Positions 27,224 through 35,986 of a DNA stretch of 64,000 nt are shown here, piece after piece (the first letter of the stretch is position 1; the number at the start of each line of letters is the position of its first letter). The notes beneath the pieces are model-generated. The model saw nothing but the letters and a program-made list of their open reading frames with translations. It did no database searches and was not told where the DNA came from. The DNA comes from Vibrio maritimus. GTDB lineage: Bacteria > Pseudomonadota > Gammaproteobacteria > Enterobacterales > Vibrionaceae. The DNA is taken from the NCBI GenBank assembly GCA_003263775.1, contig JYJJ01000064.1, forward strand, positions 124,001 to 188,000. Direction: 5' to 3'. Made by a program: the position numbers and the translations under genes.

Positions 27224-27814
27224 TTAGTTGATTAAGCTAGCAAGCTCTTCTCGTTTGGTTTGTGGTATCACAGACCAGTGAGTACCGTTGATGGCGCCTT
27301 CTAGAGCCCATAGTAACTCGAGTCCAACTGAGCTTGAATGGGTTCTTTGAATGGCTTTGAATGCCTCAACAGAGCCGTGCTGCTGCAGATCAACCACAGA
27401 TTCGATACCGGCTTTTTTAAGCATACGCTCAGTTGCCAGTCGCAAATTAGGAAGATCTTTTAATCGGTTTGGCTTCGCCTCAGACTGCTGCTCTTTTTCA
27501 GTTTTTGCAAACGCGAGCGCTTGTTTAGCATGAGTCAAGATAGCGTCTTGATCTTGCCAACAATCGTCTGGTAGTGCGAAGTACTTGGTTACCACGGGAA
27601 ATCCACGCTTTTTATAAACGTATGGTTTATAACCTAGCTTTTTAAAGGTGGAAATGGTCTGACGGTCAGTTCTGATATGTAATTTGTTATTCACTGCTAA
27701 TGCAAACATCGTATCGTCTACGAAGATGCCAAATCCGCCGAACATGGATCGAGATTTTACTCTTCCAAGCTGAGCGAATAACTGCATTGAATCTTTTAGT
27801 ATAGGATTATCCAT
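27224..27814 (-). CDS. tfoY: TfoX/Sxy-family regulator, TfoY type
   Basis: The 196-residue protein has the TfoX N-terminal domain (SRSMFGGFGIFVDDTMFAL, YKKRGFPVVTKYFALPD) and the TfoX C-terminal helix-hairpin-helix-like domain (LKDLPNLRLATERMLKKAGI ... LLWALEGAINGTHW). Vibrios have two paralogues, TfoX (chitin-induced competence) and TfoY (motility, type VI secretion). I assign TfoY because the gene sits behind a c-di-GMP-I riboswitch closely matching the known Vc2 element of V. cholerae tfoY, and next to purR, glgCA and tor genes. Direct sequence alone does not decide between the paralogues. Confidence 0.88.
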   Translation of the reverse strand: MDNPILKDSMQLFAQLGRVKSRSMFGGFGIFVDDTMFALAVNNKLHIRTDRQTISTFKKLGYKPYVYKKRGFPVVTKYFALPDDCWQDQDAILTHAKQALAFAKTEKEQQSEAKPNRLKDLPNLRLATERMLKKAGIESVVDLQQHGSVEAFKAIQRTHSSSVGLELLWALEGAINGTHWSVIPQTKREELASLIN

Positions 27815-27927
27815 GCTTATTCTTTTCTCGGTGTTATTGATTGTGTCACCAAAATCAGGTCCGAGAGTATAGCAAACGGGTGTCAGAGCTCTGTTAAGCC
27901 ACTGCTATAACTGAGTCTTTCCCCTTG

Positions 27928-28016
27928 CCATCGGCAACCCCGCTACCTATCAATAAAAATTGGTTTAGGCCGGAGGCTTTGCGTCCCACCCTTTCAGATG
28001 GTTTGCCCTGTGCGTG
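27928..28016 (-). ncRNA. Cyclic di-GMP-I (GEMM-I, Vc2-type) riboswitch
   Basis: On the minus strand the element runs from CACGCACAGGGCAAACC, through GGGACGCAAAGCCTCCGG and CCTAAACC, to AGGTAGCGGGG and CCGATGG. These are the conserved parts of the GEMM-I aptamer: GCAAA tetraloop-receptor pieces, the GGACGCAAAGCCTCCGG core and the GGTAGCGGGGTT strand. It is nearly the same as the V. cholerae Vc2 sequence except in the P1b-side loop (here an AT-rich ATTTTTATTG). It lies 113 bases before the tfoY ATG. I did not see a clear terminator or Shine-Dalgarno sequester, so the switching mechanism is open. Confidence 0.95.
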
Positions 28017-28161
28017 ACACATATAGCATATAGGAAAACTATGTAAGTTATTGATATGTGATTTTTGAAAATGTGATATTGGTTCAAATAATGTTTGATT
28101 ATTTGTGCCTCAAGGTGAATAAAAAACTGACAGCAGTAGGGGGAAACTTTGAATAGAGATC

Positions 28162-28189
28162 AAAAAAAAGTGCCGAAATCGGCACTTTT
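28162..28189 (-). terminator. Terminator of purR
   Basis: A stem AAGTGCCG/CGGCACTT with an ATTT loop is followed on the minus strand by eight T, immediately after purR and about 145 bases upstream of the riboswitch start. Confidence 0.9.
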
Positions 28190-28196
28190 GTCAGCG

Positions 28197-29200
28197 TTAG
28201 GTTAGGGCTTTGACAGAGTCACGTTCTACAATTTCTGGGTGCATTTCGAAAATGCGTTTTTCGTGACCTTTATCTTTGATTCGTTCTAGTAGAATCTCAA
28301 AGGCATTTTTACCGACACGTCGCTTCGGTTGGTGCACCGTTGTTAGCGGTGGCGAAAAGTATTCAGCCAGTTCGATATTGTCATAACCGATAACAGAGAT
28401 ATCTTCAGGTACGCGTACACCAAGCTGTTGCAGTCGACTCATAAGTCCAAATGCCATTGTGTCATTAAAACAGAATACGGCCGTTGGTCTCTCTTCCATT
28501 GCAGCGATGCGGTTAGCAGCGATAACTGCAGTATCACATTCAAAGTTACCTTCTAGAATGCGATCTTCTTTCATCTCGATACCGGCTTCCGCTAGCGCGC
28601 GTTTGTAGCCGATGATGCGTTCTTGGCATACCGCTTTTTCTAGGTGACCACTTAGGCAAGCAATGTCAGTATGACCTTTCTCAATCAGGAACTTAGTCGC
28701 TAGATAGCCACCTTCCTCTGAGTTATCGATGATCTTATCGGCTTGAGAGCTCTCTGGGCCCAATCCATGATCACTTTTGGAATGTCTGCGTGACGGTCAA
28801 GCATCTCGAGAAGCTCTTCAGTCAAGTCTGAACACATTACTAAAATGCCGTCTACGCGTTTTTCCGCTAGCATTCGGATGTAGTCACGCTGCTTCTCGTA
28901 AACACCACCTGTGTTACACAAAATCAGTGTATAACCTTGGCGATAGCAATAACTTTCAACGCCATCGATAACTTCTGAGAAGAATAAGTTGGTCGATTGG
29001 GTGACCAACATACCGATGGTTTTCGTCGAGTTACACTTCAAGCTACGAGCAACAGCACTTGGCGCGTAGTTAAGTTCATCGACCGCCGCCATCACTTTTT
29101 CTTGCGTCGCTTCTGCAACAAAACGAGTTTTATTAATTACATGGGATACTGTGGTCGTGGAAACGCCAGCAAGTCGGGCGACATCTTTAATGGTTGCCAT
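28197..29200 (-). CDS. purR: Purine repressor (LacI family), one frameshift
   Basis: PurR represses purine and pyrimidine synthesis genes with hypoxanthine or guanine as co-repressor. The N-terminal LacI helix-turn-helix and hinge are canonical (MATIKDVARLAGVSTTTVSH, ALNYAPSA-like ELNYAPSAVARSLK). The effector domain shows VIGYDNIELAEYFSPPLTTV and HQPKRRVGKNA. The frame breaks at about 28760 because a run of four G on the coding strand appears as three. With it restored the junction reads VIMDWGPESSQADKI and the protein is 334 residues, the usual length. A PurR box lies upstream. Confidence 0.9.
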
Positions 29201-29557
29201 AGTGATATCCTATTAGTCGCGGCTTATTGAATTAGTGAGTAAACGTTTGTGCCGCTTTAATTTTAGTGGTTCCAGCGCTTTTGTGAATAAACGGATGCAA
29301 AAGCGGAAACCGGCAAGTGTATGCAAGCTAGGCAGAATCAACACATTGAGCTCAAAGCTCAATATTGACACCTAAGTGGAGGTGATTTTCTGTAATACCA
29401 ATGGGCGATTGCATTTAAACGGCGAATTGTAGTCGCAGCTTAGTGAGCTGGCAATCATTTATCCCACAAATTTATAACTAAGGCGCAAAATTGACTCAGA
29501 TGACTGAAAACCACGTTTGCACCTTTAGTGTGTCGCGCCTATTCGTTGAAATCTGAA
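29201..29557. other. 357-base region between purR and torD
   Basis: No gene is seen. It holds the purR promoter side with a PurR box, a perfect 8-bp hairpin ATTGAGCT-CAA-AGCTCAAT (29345-29363) without a T-run, and CAGCT-N5-AGCTG (29436-29450). The latter sits in a stretch beginning TAATACCAAT that looks like the edge of a small dispersed repeat of the kind seen in vibrios. This is impression only; the repeat cannot be verified inside one window. Confidence 0.4.
29237..29252. promoter_or_regulatory. PurR box upstream of purR
   Basis: GAGTAAACGTTTGTGC matches the PurR consensus ACGCAAACGTTTGCGT at the central AAACGTTTG and at symmetric outer positions. It lies 36 bases upstream of the purR start codon, where it would allow autorepression as known in E. 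coli. Confidence 0.7.
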
Positions 29558-30211
29558 CTAGTCGTTTTCGTCCGCAAGGTAGGTTAGATCTAACTGACAG
29601 AAGGCGTGTAAGAGGCTAGCTGCAGCAGAGTAGAAGCCAAATTCATCAAACTGTTGGCACTTTTTAACAAACTGAGGCAACCAACTCATGAGATGAGTAT
29701 TGATGAAGTCCGCTTGTTCGTGCAGTGCATCATTCATATGTGCGTCGTTTTCCAACTCGTTCGAACGGATGATTAGGTTACCTAAAAAATCGAGTTCGAT
29801 GGCAAGGTGATCCGCCGGCTCATTGAGATCTTTATTTACCGCAATACCGTGCTTGGCGAGCAGATCGGCCATATCTTGTGCAGGTTGGTCGTTGAGTAGG
29901 CCAGAAGTGCCGATGTACATTGAAGCATAAGGCAGTGCGCCATGTTTGTCGGTCTTTAAAAACAGATCGCAAAAATCGGCAGAGAGCTCCAATTGAGCAT
30001 CTTCACGCACTTGTAATCTATTGAGCGAATCAGTGAAGGTTTTGATTGGCTCCGACAGCGATGGGTTTTCACCAAGACCGGTTAGGAACGAACGTATTTC
30101 AGGGCTGTGATATTTGCTGAGCTCATCGTCGGTTAGCTCAGAGGCAAACAAGCTTGATAGCCACCAATAGATTTCCGCACGTTGCTCATTAAATGCTTTG
30201 ATTTCTTGCAT
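29558..30211 (-). CDS. torD: TorD chaperone for TMAO reductase
   Basis: TorD binds the twin-arginine signal and apo-form of TorA and helps molybdenum cofactor insertion before Tat export. The 217-residue helical protein shows the family pattern: RAEIYWWLSSLFASEL near the N-terminus, the E(L)xxDFCxLF segment (ADFCDLFLKTDKHGALPYAS), EPADHLAIELDFLG and a C-terminal FYSAAASLL. I start at the ATG reading MQEIKAFNEQ, 9 bases after GGAG; a longer start lacks that support. torA and torC are not in this window. It is divergent from torR. Confidence 0.88.
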   Translation of the reverse strand: MQEIKAFNEQRAEIYWWLSSLFASELTDDELSKYHSPEIRSFLTGLGENPSLSEPIKTFTDSLNRLQVREDAQLELSADFCDLFLKTDKHGALPYASMYIGTSGLLNDQPAQDMADLLAKHGIAVNKDLNEPADHLAIELDFLGNLIIRSNELENDAHMNDALHEQADFINTHLMSWLPQFVKKCQQFDEFGFYSAAASLLHAFCQLDLTYLADEND

Positions 30212-30409
30212 TTGTATTGTCTCCAAAAATGATACCTCTATTTTAGCCAATAAAGATGAATAGCAATAACGTGTTGCATGAATAAATGCGTTAATTTATT
30301 AAAAAATATGAAAAATAGTGCTTTGTCAGATGTTTGAGTAATTTGGTTTTTGTTGCATATGTCATTCGATGGTTTTGGTTGTCTTGAATCAAAAAAAAGT
30401 AGGTTTGTG

Positions 30410-30455
30410 CTGTTCTATGCTGTTGTAGACTAGAATTGTGAATGGTTATGAATAG
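30410..30455. promoter_or_regulatory. Possible TorR-binding boxes between torD and torR
   Basis: CTGTTCTATG (30410-30419) and, on the other strand, CTATTCATAA (about 30446-30455) resemble the E. coli tor box CTGTTCATAT (6 and 8 of 10 positions). They lie 37-80 bases before torR. The resemblance is weak and no binding can be claimed. Confidence 0.25.
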
Positions 30456-30491
30456 AATGACACGGTCATTACAGATTGAGATAGTACAGAT

Positions 30492-31202
30492 ATGAAATAT
30501 CACGTTTTGGTTGTAGAAGATGACGTAGTCACTCGCAGTAAGCTCGCTGGCTATTTCGAAAATGAAGGTTATTTGGTCAGTGAAGCCCAAGATGGCAATG
30601 AAATGCGCCAGGTTCTGCAAGAGTCGAGCATCGACTTGGTGATGCTTGATATCAATCTTCCTAAAGAAGATGGCTTGATGCTGACTAGAGAACTGAGAAG
30701 TCAGTCTGATATTGGTATTATTTTAGTGACCGGTCGCACCGACAGTATTGATAGAATCGTTGGTCTTGAAATGGGCGCGGATGATTACGTCACCAAACCG
30801 TTTGAATTGCGTGAGCTGCTGGTGAGAGTGAAGAACCTGCTGTGGCGCATTTCGCTAGCACGAAAGCAGCCGGTGTTGGAGTCATCAACTCAAAGTGAGC
30901 ATGTTATCCACTTTGGTGAGTGGACATTTGATAAGCAGCGTCGCTCACTCAGCAACAACGGTGATCCGGTTAAATTGACTAAAGCAGAATACGAGCTTCT
31001 GGTCGCATTATCGACCTATCCGAATCAGGTACTAAGCCGTGAACGGATTTTAAATATGATCAGCCATCGAGTAGATGCGCCAAACGATCGAACGATAGAT
31101 GTGTTAATTCGTCGCATGAGAGCGAAAATGGAAATGGATCCTAAGAATCCTCAGATTTTCATTACTGTTCATGGTGAAGGTTACATGTTCGCTGGCGATT
31201 GA
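30492..31202 (+). CDS. torR: Response regulator TorR
   Basis: TorR is an OmpR-family regulator that activates TMAO respiration genes after phosphorelay from TorS. The 236-residue protein has an N-terminal receiver domain with the phosphorylated Asp in LVMLDINLP (about residue 53) and the conserved Lys in VTKPFELREL. The C-terminal winged helix follows (KLTKAEYELLVAL ... DRTIDVLIRRMRAKM ... GEGYMFAGD). The stretch MGADDYVTKPFELRELLVRVK resembles TorR more than ArcA. Divergence from torD supports the name. torS is not nearby in this window. Confidence 0.88.
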   Translation: MKYHVLVVEDDVVTRSKLAGYFENEGYLVSEAQDGNEMRQVLQESSIDLVMLDINLPKEDGLMLTRELRSQSDIGIILVTGRTDSIDRIVGLEMGADDYVTKPFELRELLVRVKNLLWRISLARKQPVLESSTQSEHVIHFGEWTFDKQRRSLSNNGDPVKLTKAEYELLVALSTYPNQVLSRERILNMISHRVDAPNDRTIDVLIRRMRAKMEMDPKNPQIFITVHGEGYMFAGD

Positions 31203-31230
31203 CATTAATAGGCCGTTAACACCTTGTATT

Positions 31231-31266
31231 AGCTCCAGTTACTGAAAAGGTAACTGGAGCTTTTTT
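31231..31266 (+). terminator. Terminator of torR
   Basis: A perfect 12-bp stem (AGCTCCAGTTAC/GTAACTGGAGCT) with a T-run, 28 bases past torR. Confidence 0.92.
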
Positions 31267-31492
31267 ATGGGAGCAAGTTTGCTTTCTATTGCGAAATGTT
31301 GCTCCGTTACCGATTTTTTTTGTTAGATGACTCGCGTAGTGTTTTTCTTCCTTTTTCGCTACCCGAGTTAGCAGGTTTGTTGAACTAATTTGAAGAGGGT
31401 TGCTTTGATAATGTCGTGCTGGTTTACGGTTGGTACGCCTTATCGAACTTAACTCAACTTTATTAATACTTGGTTCAATAAAAGGATGTTCT

Positions 31493-34084
31493 ATGACCAA
31501 TGTGATTTCTCAATCCAAGCTTACTTCTGCGCGCAAGCCAACGGTGGGATTTAGGTTTGCAGCACTACCCGCAGCGGCATTATTAGCTGCAAGTTCACTG
31601 TACACAGCCCCTGCAATGGCTTTTCAATGCAGCACGTTGGCGGTTTGGGATCCATCCGCGACGTACAATGGTGGCAACGAGGTTCAATGGCAGTCTGCCG
31701 CTTATAAGGCCAATTGGTGGAATGTCAATGTCGATCCCGCGCAACATTCAGCGGCTTACCAGGAGTGGTCGAAGCTTGGAGATTGCTCTAGCGGCGGCGC
31801 GAACATCGCACCGTCTGTTTCTATTACTTCACCAGAAAATAATGCACAGCTTGCGGTTGGCAATGTCGTGACCTTTTCTGCTACGGCAGGGGATACCGAT
31901 GGCACAGTAACCGAGGTCGCGTTTGCTTTAGATGGGGTTACTTTTGCAACACTATCCAGTGCCCCTTACACAACAGACTGGCTGACACAATTAGGTAGTT
32001 ACCAGTTAACAGTGACCGCAACCGATGACAAAGGGGCGACGACAGTAATTTCCCAGCCATTTAGTGTCGTAGATGCCACAAACCAGCCACCAAGCGTAAC
32101 GCTTCAAACCTCTAACTCTCAGGTTAATGTTGGCGATCAAGTGACTTTGACCGCTTCGCCTTCGGATAGTGATGGCACCGTTACTCAGATCGACTTTGTG
32201 GTCAGTGGAGCCGTTGTTGATTCCGTCAACGCACCACCTTGGCAAACGGTTTGGAGTGCAGCCTCTGCTGGAGACTATGTTATCGAGCTATCGCCACAGA
32301 CGATGCTGGCGCTCGCTCTGAGTCATTGTCCGTTACCGTATCAGCAATTGCCCTTGCGGGTGGTAAATGTGCTGATGCCGCAGCCTATATTGCTGGCACG
32401 AGTTATCAGAGTGGGCAGAATGTCACTAATGGCGGCAGCTTGTATCAATGTTCGGTAGCTGGATGGTGTTCGTCAGACTCGGCATGGGCGTATGAGCTGG
32501 AACGGGTCTTTACTGGCAAGATGCGTGGAACAGCCTTGGGGCTTGTGCAACCGCTCCAGAAATTACGCTTGTCTCGCCAAGTGAAGGTCAAACGGTATTG
32601 TTAGGTGCAGATGTAAACATTCAAGCCAGCATAAATGATGCCGATGGTACTGTCGTCAGTGCCGAGGCGAGCGTGAATGGCGCTTCATTGGGTCTAATTT
32701 CCACTGCGCCTTATCAGTGGACGTGGAATGCCATCGGAGCTGGAGAAACAACCGTTACGGTTGCGGCGACAGATAATGAAGGTAATACCAATCAAGTTAA
32801 CCGTGTTGTGTCGATAACTGACCAGCCTTTGGTTACCGAGATCACTTCACCGGCTTCTGGTGACGTTGTCGCGGTAGGCAAAGCGGTTACAGTGACTGCC
32901 GATGTCAGCGCGCTGCAAAGTGAAGTTACCAGCGCAGAGCTCTTCGTCAATGGCTTGTTAGTTGCGACGGATAACAAGGCTCCTTATCAATTTAGCTGGA
33001 CACCAGCGCAATAGGCTCTTATCAGCTCAGCGTGACTGGTAAAGATACACAGGGTAATTCAGCATCTTCAACCAGTGTAACGGTATCAGCTAAATCAGTG
33101 GTGCAACCTAGGCACAAACTGATTGGCTACTGGCATAACTTTGTTAATGGCGCAGGCTGTCCGATCCCACTGAATCAAATGTCGAAAGATTGGGACATTA
33201 TTGATATCGCGTTTGCTGACAATGATCGTAACAGTACCGGTAGAGTCCATTTCAACCTCTACAATGGCGATATTCGCTCGACTTGTGCGCCAATCGATCC
33301 TGTTCAGTTCAAGCAAGACATCAAGGCGCTACAAGCAGAGGGTAAGATCTTTGTTCTATCACTTGGCGGGGCAGAGGGCACCATTACGCTGAATACTGAT
33401 TCTGATGAGGCAGCGTTTGTGGAGAGTCTAACGGCCATTATCAAAGAGTGGGGATTCGACGGATTAGATGTTGATTATGAAAGTGGTTCGAACCTTGTTC
33501 ATGGCAGCCAGATCCAAACTCGCTTACCGCGTGCTTTAAAAGCGATTGAGCTAACATTGGCGGAGATATGTATCTGACAATGGCGCCAGAGCATCCTTAT
33601 GTGCAAGGGGGAATGGTTGCTTACTCAGGGATTTGGGGCGCGTATATTCCTCTTATCAATGAAGTGCGTGACACGCTCGATCTATTGCATGTTCAACTCT
33701 ACAACAACGGTGGCTTGCCAATCCTTATACAACAGGTGCCGCACCTGAAGGGTCTGTGGATATGATGGTAGCCGCGTCGAGAATGCTCACTGAAGGGTTT
33801 GAGCTTGCAGATGGTAGCCAGTTCTTGCCACTTCGAGATGATCAAGTTGCTATTGGGCTGCCGTCTGGACCGAGTAGCGCGAATTCAGGCAAGCGCCAAT
33901 TGCCAATATCGAGGCGGCGCTCGATTGTATGATTTCGCTGAATCGCTGTGGAACGGTAGTACCTACTAAAACCTCGCCTAACTTTGGTGGCGTCATGACG
34001 TGGTCGATCAACTGGGATCAGCATGACGGTTTCAACTTCTCTGTTCCAGTGAAGGCGAAGTTGGATCAACTGAACGCACGATAA
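31493..34084 (+). pseudogene. Secreted multidomain GH18 chitinase, six frameshifts
   Basis: Six single missing bases interrupt this gene: about 32284, 32499, 33011, 33553, 33721 and 33890. Corrected, it encodes about 865 residues from ATG 31493. In order: a long signal peptide ending APAMA; a type 5/12 chitin-binding domain (about 43-100, VWDPSATYNGGNEVQW); two Ig/PKD-like domains (PSVSITSPENNAQL, PSVTLQTSNSQVNV); a second chitin-binding domain (about 290-350); two more Ig-like domains; and a GH18 catalytic domain (about 540-865). The GH18 active-site motif FDGLDVDYE has the catalytic Glu near residue 660. It would cleave chitin outside the cell. All six defects are homopolymer undercalls (CC, GGG, AAA), so it may be intact in the organism. 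Confidence 0.8.
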
Positions 34085-34122
34085 TCAGTATTTGTGGTTA
34101 CAAATGTGAGTTTGACATAGTA

Positions 34123-34147
34123 AAAGAGCCTCGCGATGAGGCTCTTT
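34123..34147. terminator. Bidirectional terminator between the chitinase gene and elyC
   Basis: A perfect 10-bp stem (AAAGAGCCTC/GAGGCTCTTT) with a GCGAT loop lies between convergent genes. Confidence 0.88.
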
Positions 34148-34169
34148 ATTTTCGAGGAACTTTTTAGAC

Positions 34170-35078
34170 TTACTGGCTAGTAGCCGCTGCTTCATCGTTC
34201 GCAGACTCATCGCTTGGCGCAAGCTGTTGTTCAATTTCTTGCTGCTCTAATTGCAGCGGCTCTGCGGACTCAGTTTCAAATTCAGAGACCGAAAATGACA
34301 AATCTTGCATGCTCTCATTGGCAACCCAATCTCGAAGGCGCTGCCAAAGCTGACCTAAGGTTTCATGCCAATAGCGCTCGGTCTGTTCTAGATAACGAGC
34401 TTGAGGTGTGTAGCGACTCCAAGCCTGCTCTATATTCTCTTGGGCCAAAAAGTTTGTAGGCGCTGGATAAGGGTTAAGGCCGGCAGCTTCAAACTCATAC
34501 ATTGCTCGCTGCATATGACTGGCTGATGTCACCAAAACCAGCTTTTTGCTTTGAACAAACGCCGACGCTTGCCTTGCTTCTTCCCAAGTATCTTTTGCCG
34601 CTTCAAGTAAAATAATATCGGGCTTTGCTACGCCAAGAGCGAGCGCTACTTTTGCCATGACTCTAGCGTGACTGACATCAGTGCCTCCTGCATAACCGGA
34701 CAAAATTAGTTTACTGCCAGGATACATGCGCATGACGCGAATGCCCTCAGTTAAGCGCATCAACGAAGCGCGCGATAATTCTGAAGTTGGAGGAATATCG
34801 TCATCGACCACGTGGCCGCCGCCAAGCACCATGACGTAATCAATGGACTCTTTAATCGGTAAAAAGGCGCTGTACTGACGTTCAAGTGGCATCAATAAAC
34901 GGCTAGAGAGCGGCTGGAATGCAATAAGAAATGTCCCACACAGCGATACGAGAACCAACAAGCTGCCAAACTTGCGTCTTGCGGTAAACATGATAAGAAG
35001 CAATCCCAAGAAACCAAGGATTAGCATAGCGGGTAAAGGCATTAGTAATGCAGACACCAGCTTTTTCAGCTCAAACAT
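34170..35078 (-). CDS. elyC: Envelope biogenesis factor ElyC (DUF218)
   Basis: ElyC (YcbC) is an inner-membrane DUF218 protein needed for normal peptidoglycan and undecaprenyl-phosphate lipid carrier metabolism. The protein starts MFELKKLVSALLMPLPAML with two membrane helices (about residues 8-30 and 37-55). The DUF218 core follows (YVMVLGGGHVVDD, ILSGYAGG, DTWEEARQA, LVTSASHMQRAMYEFEAAG). At 302 residues it is about 40 longer than the E. coli protein because of a Glu/Gln/Ser-rich tail. It is divergent from cmoM-mukFEB, as in E. coli. Confidence 0.9.
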   Translation of the reverse strand: MFELKKLVSALLMPLPAMLILGFLGLLLIMFTARRKFGSLLVLVSLCGTFLIAFQPLSSRLLMPLERQYSAFLPIKESIDYVMVLGGGHVVDDDIPPTSELSRASLMRLTEGIRVMRMYPGSKLILSGYAGGTDVSHARVMAKVALALGVAKPDIILLEAAKDTWEEARQASAFVQSKKLVLVTSASHMQRAMYEFEAAGLNPYPAPTNFLAQENIEQAWSRYTPQARYLEQTERYWHETLGQLWQRLRDWVANESMQDLSFSVSEFETESAEPLQLEQQEIEQQLAPSDESANDEAAATSQ

Positions 35079-35195
35079 AGAATAATAGTCCGAAAAAACA
35101 CCACTTAACGCTAAAAAAGGGACTTGCCCCTTTATTCCTGTCACTTATATGACAGAATAGCTGTACGACTGGTTATCTTAACTCAATAAATCGTG

Positions 35196-35975
35196 ATGCA
35201 AGACCGTAATTTCGACGATATCGCCCACAAATTTGCAAAAAATATTTACGGCTCCGAGAAGGGAGAAATCCGCCAAACTATTGTTTGGGAAGATTTAACC
35301 CAGGCTCTTGCCGAGCTGGATGATACTAAAAAAACACTCAAAGTATTAGATGCTGGTGGTGGATTAGGTCAAGTTTCGCAGCGTATCGCTGAGCGCGGAC
35401 ACCATATCACCTTGTGTGACCTTTCTTCTGAAATGCTTAAGTTAGCTAAAGCAGAGGTTGAAAAAAACGGGCTACTCTCGCAATATCACTGGATCCACAG
35501 TCCAGTACAACGTATTGCTGAGCATATGGAACAACAAGTTGACCTAACTTTGTTCCATGCAGTGATGGAGTGGTTGGCCGATCCAAGACCTGCCCTCGAA
35601 GCGGTATTACAACAAGTGAAACCTGGCGGTATCGCTTCTGTCATGTTTTACAATCATCATGGATTGGTATTTAAGAATGTCATTTGTGGCAATATTCCTC
35701 ATGTATTAGATGGGATGCCACATAGAAAAAGATTTAAGCTTCAGCCGCAAAAAGGGTTGAAGCCAGAGGACGTGTATCAGTGGATTGAAGAAGCCGGGTT
35801 TGAAATATGTGGCAAATCTGGCATTCGCTCATTCAGTGATTACATTGGCAACATGCAATACATGGGAGATTACACCGCTGAAGATGTTCTAAAATTGGAA
35901 CAACAGCTGTGTCGCCAAGAGCCTTATCTCTCCATGGGTCGATACATACATGTATGGGCTAGGAAAAAACAATAA
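35196..35975 (+). CDS. cmoM: tRNA 5-carboxymethoxyuridine methyltransferase
   Basis: CmoM (formerly SmtA) methylates cmo5U34 of certain tRNAs to mcmo5U using SAM. The 259-residue class I methyltransferase has motif I VLDAGGGLGQVSQR (about residue 50), ITLCDLSSEMLKLA and the post-I region TLFHAVMEWLADP. I start at ATG 35196; a GTG one codon earlier is in frame. It is the first gene of cmoM-mukF-mukE-mukB, with 11 bases to mukF, the order also found in E. coli. Confidence 0.93.
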   Translation: MQDRNFDDIAHKFAKNIYGSEKGEIRQTIVWEDLTQALAELDDTKKTLKVLDAGGGLGQVSQRIAERGHHITLCDLSSEMLKLAKAEVEKNGLLSQYHWIHSPVQRIAEHMEQQVDLTLFHAVMEWLADPRPALEAVLQQVKPGGIASVMFYNHHGLVFKNVICGNIPHVLDGMPHRKRFKLQPQKGLKPEDVYQWIEEAGFEICGKSGIRSFSDYIGNMQYMGDYTAEDVLKLEQQLCRQEPYLSMGRYIHVWARKKQ

Positions 35976-35986
35976 CAGGAAAGACC

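Noticed and set aside
27815..27927. Terminator or anti-terminator after the riboswitch
   Set aside because: No GC-rich hairpin with a T-run is visible between the aptamer and the tfoY start.
30291..30620. 109-codon minus-strand open frame over the torR start
   Set aside because: It overlaps torR in an opposite frame and encodes a low-complexity Ile/Phe-rich sequence with no ribosome site.
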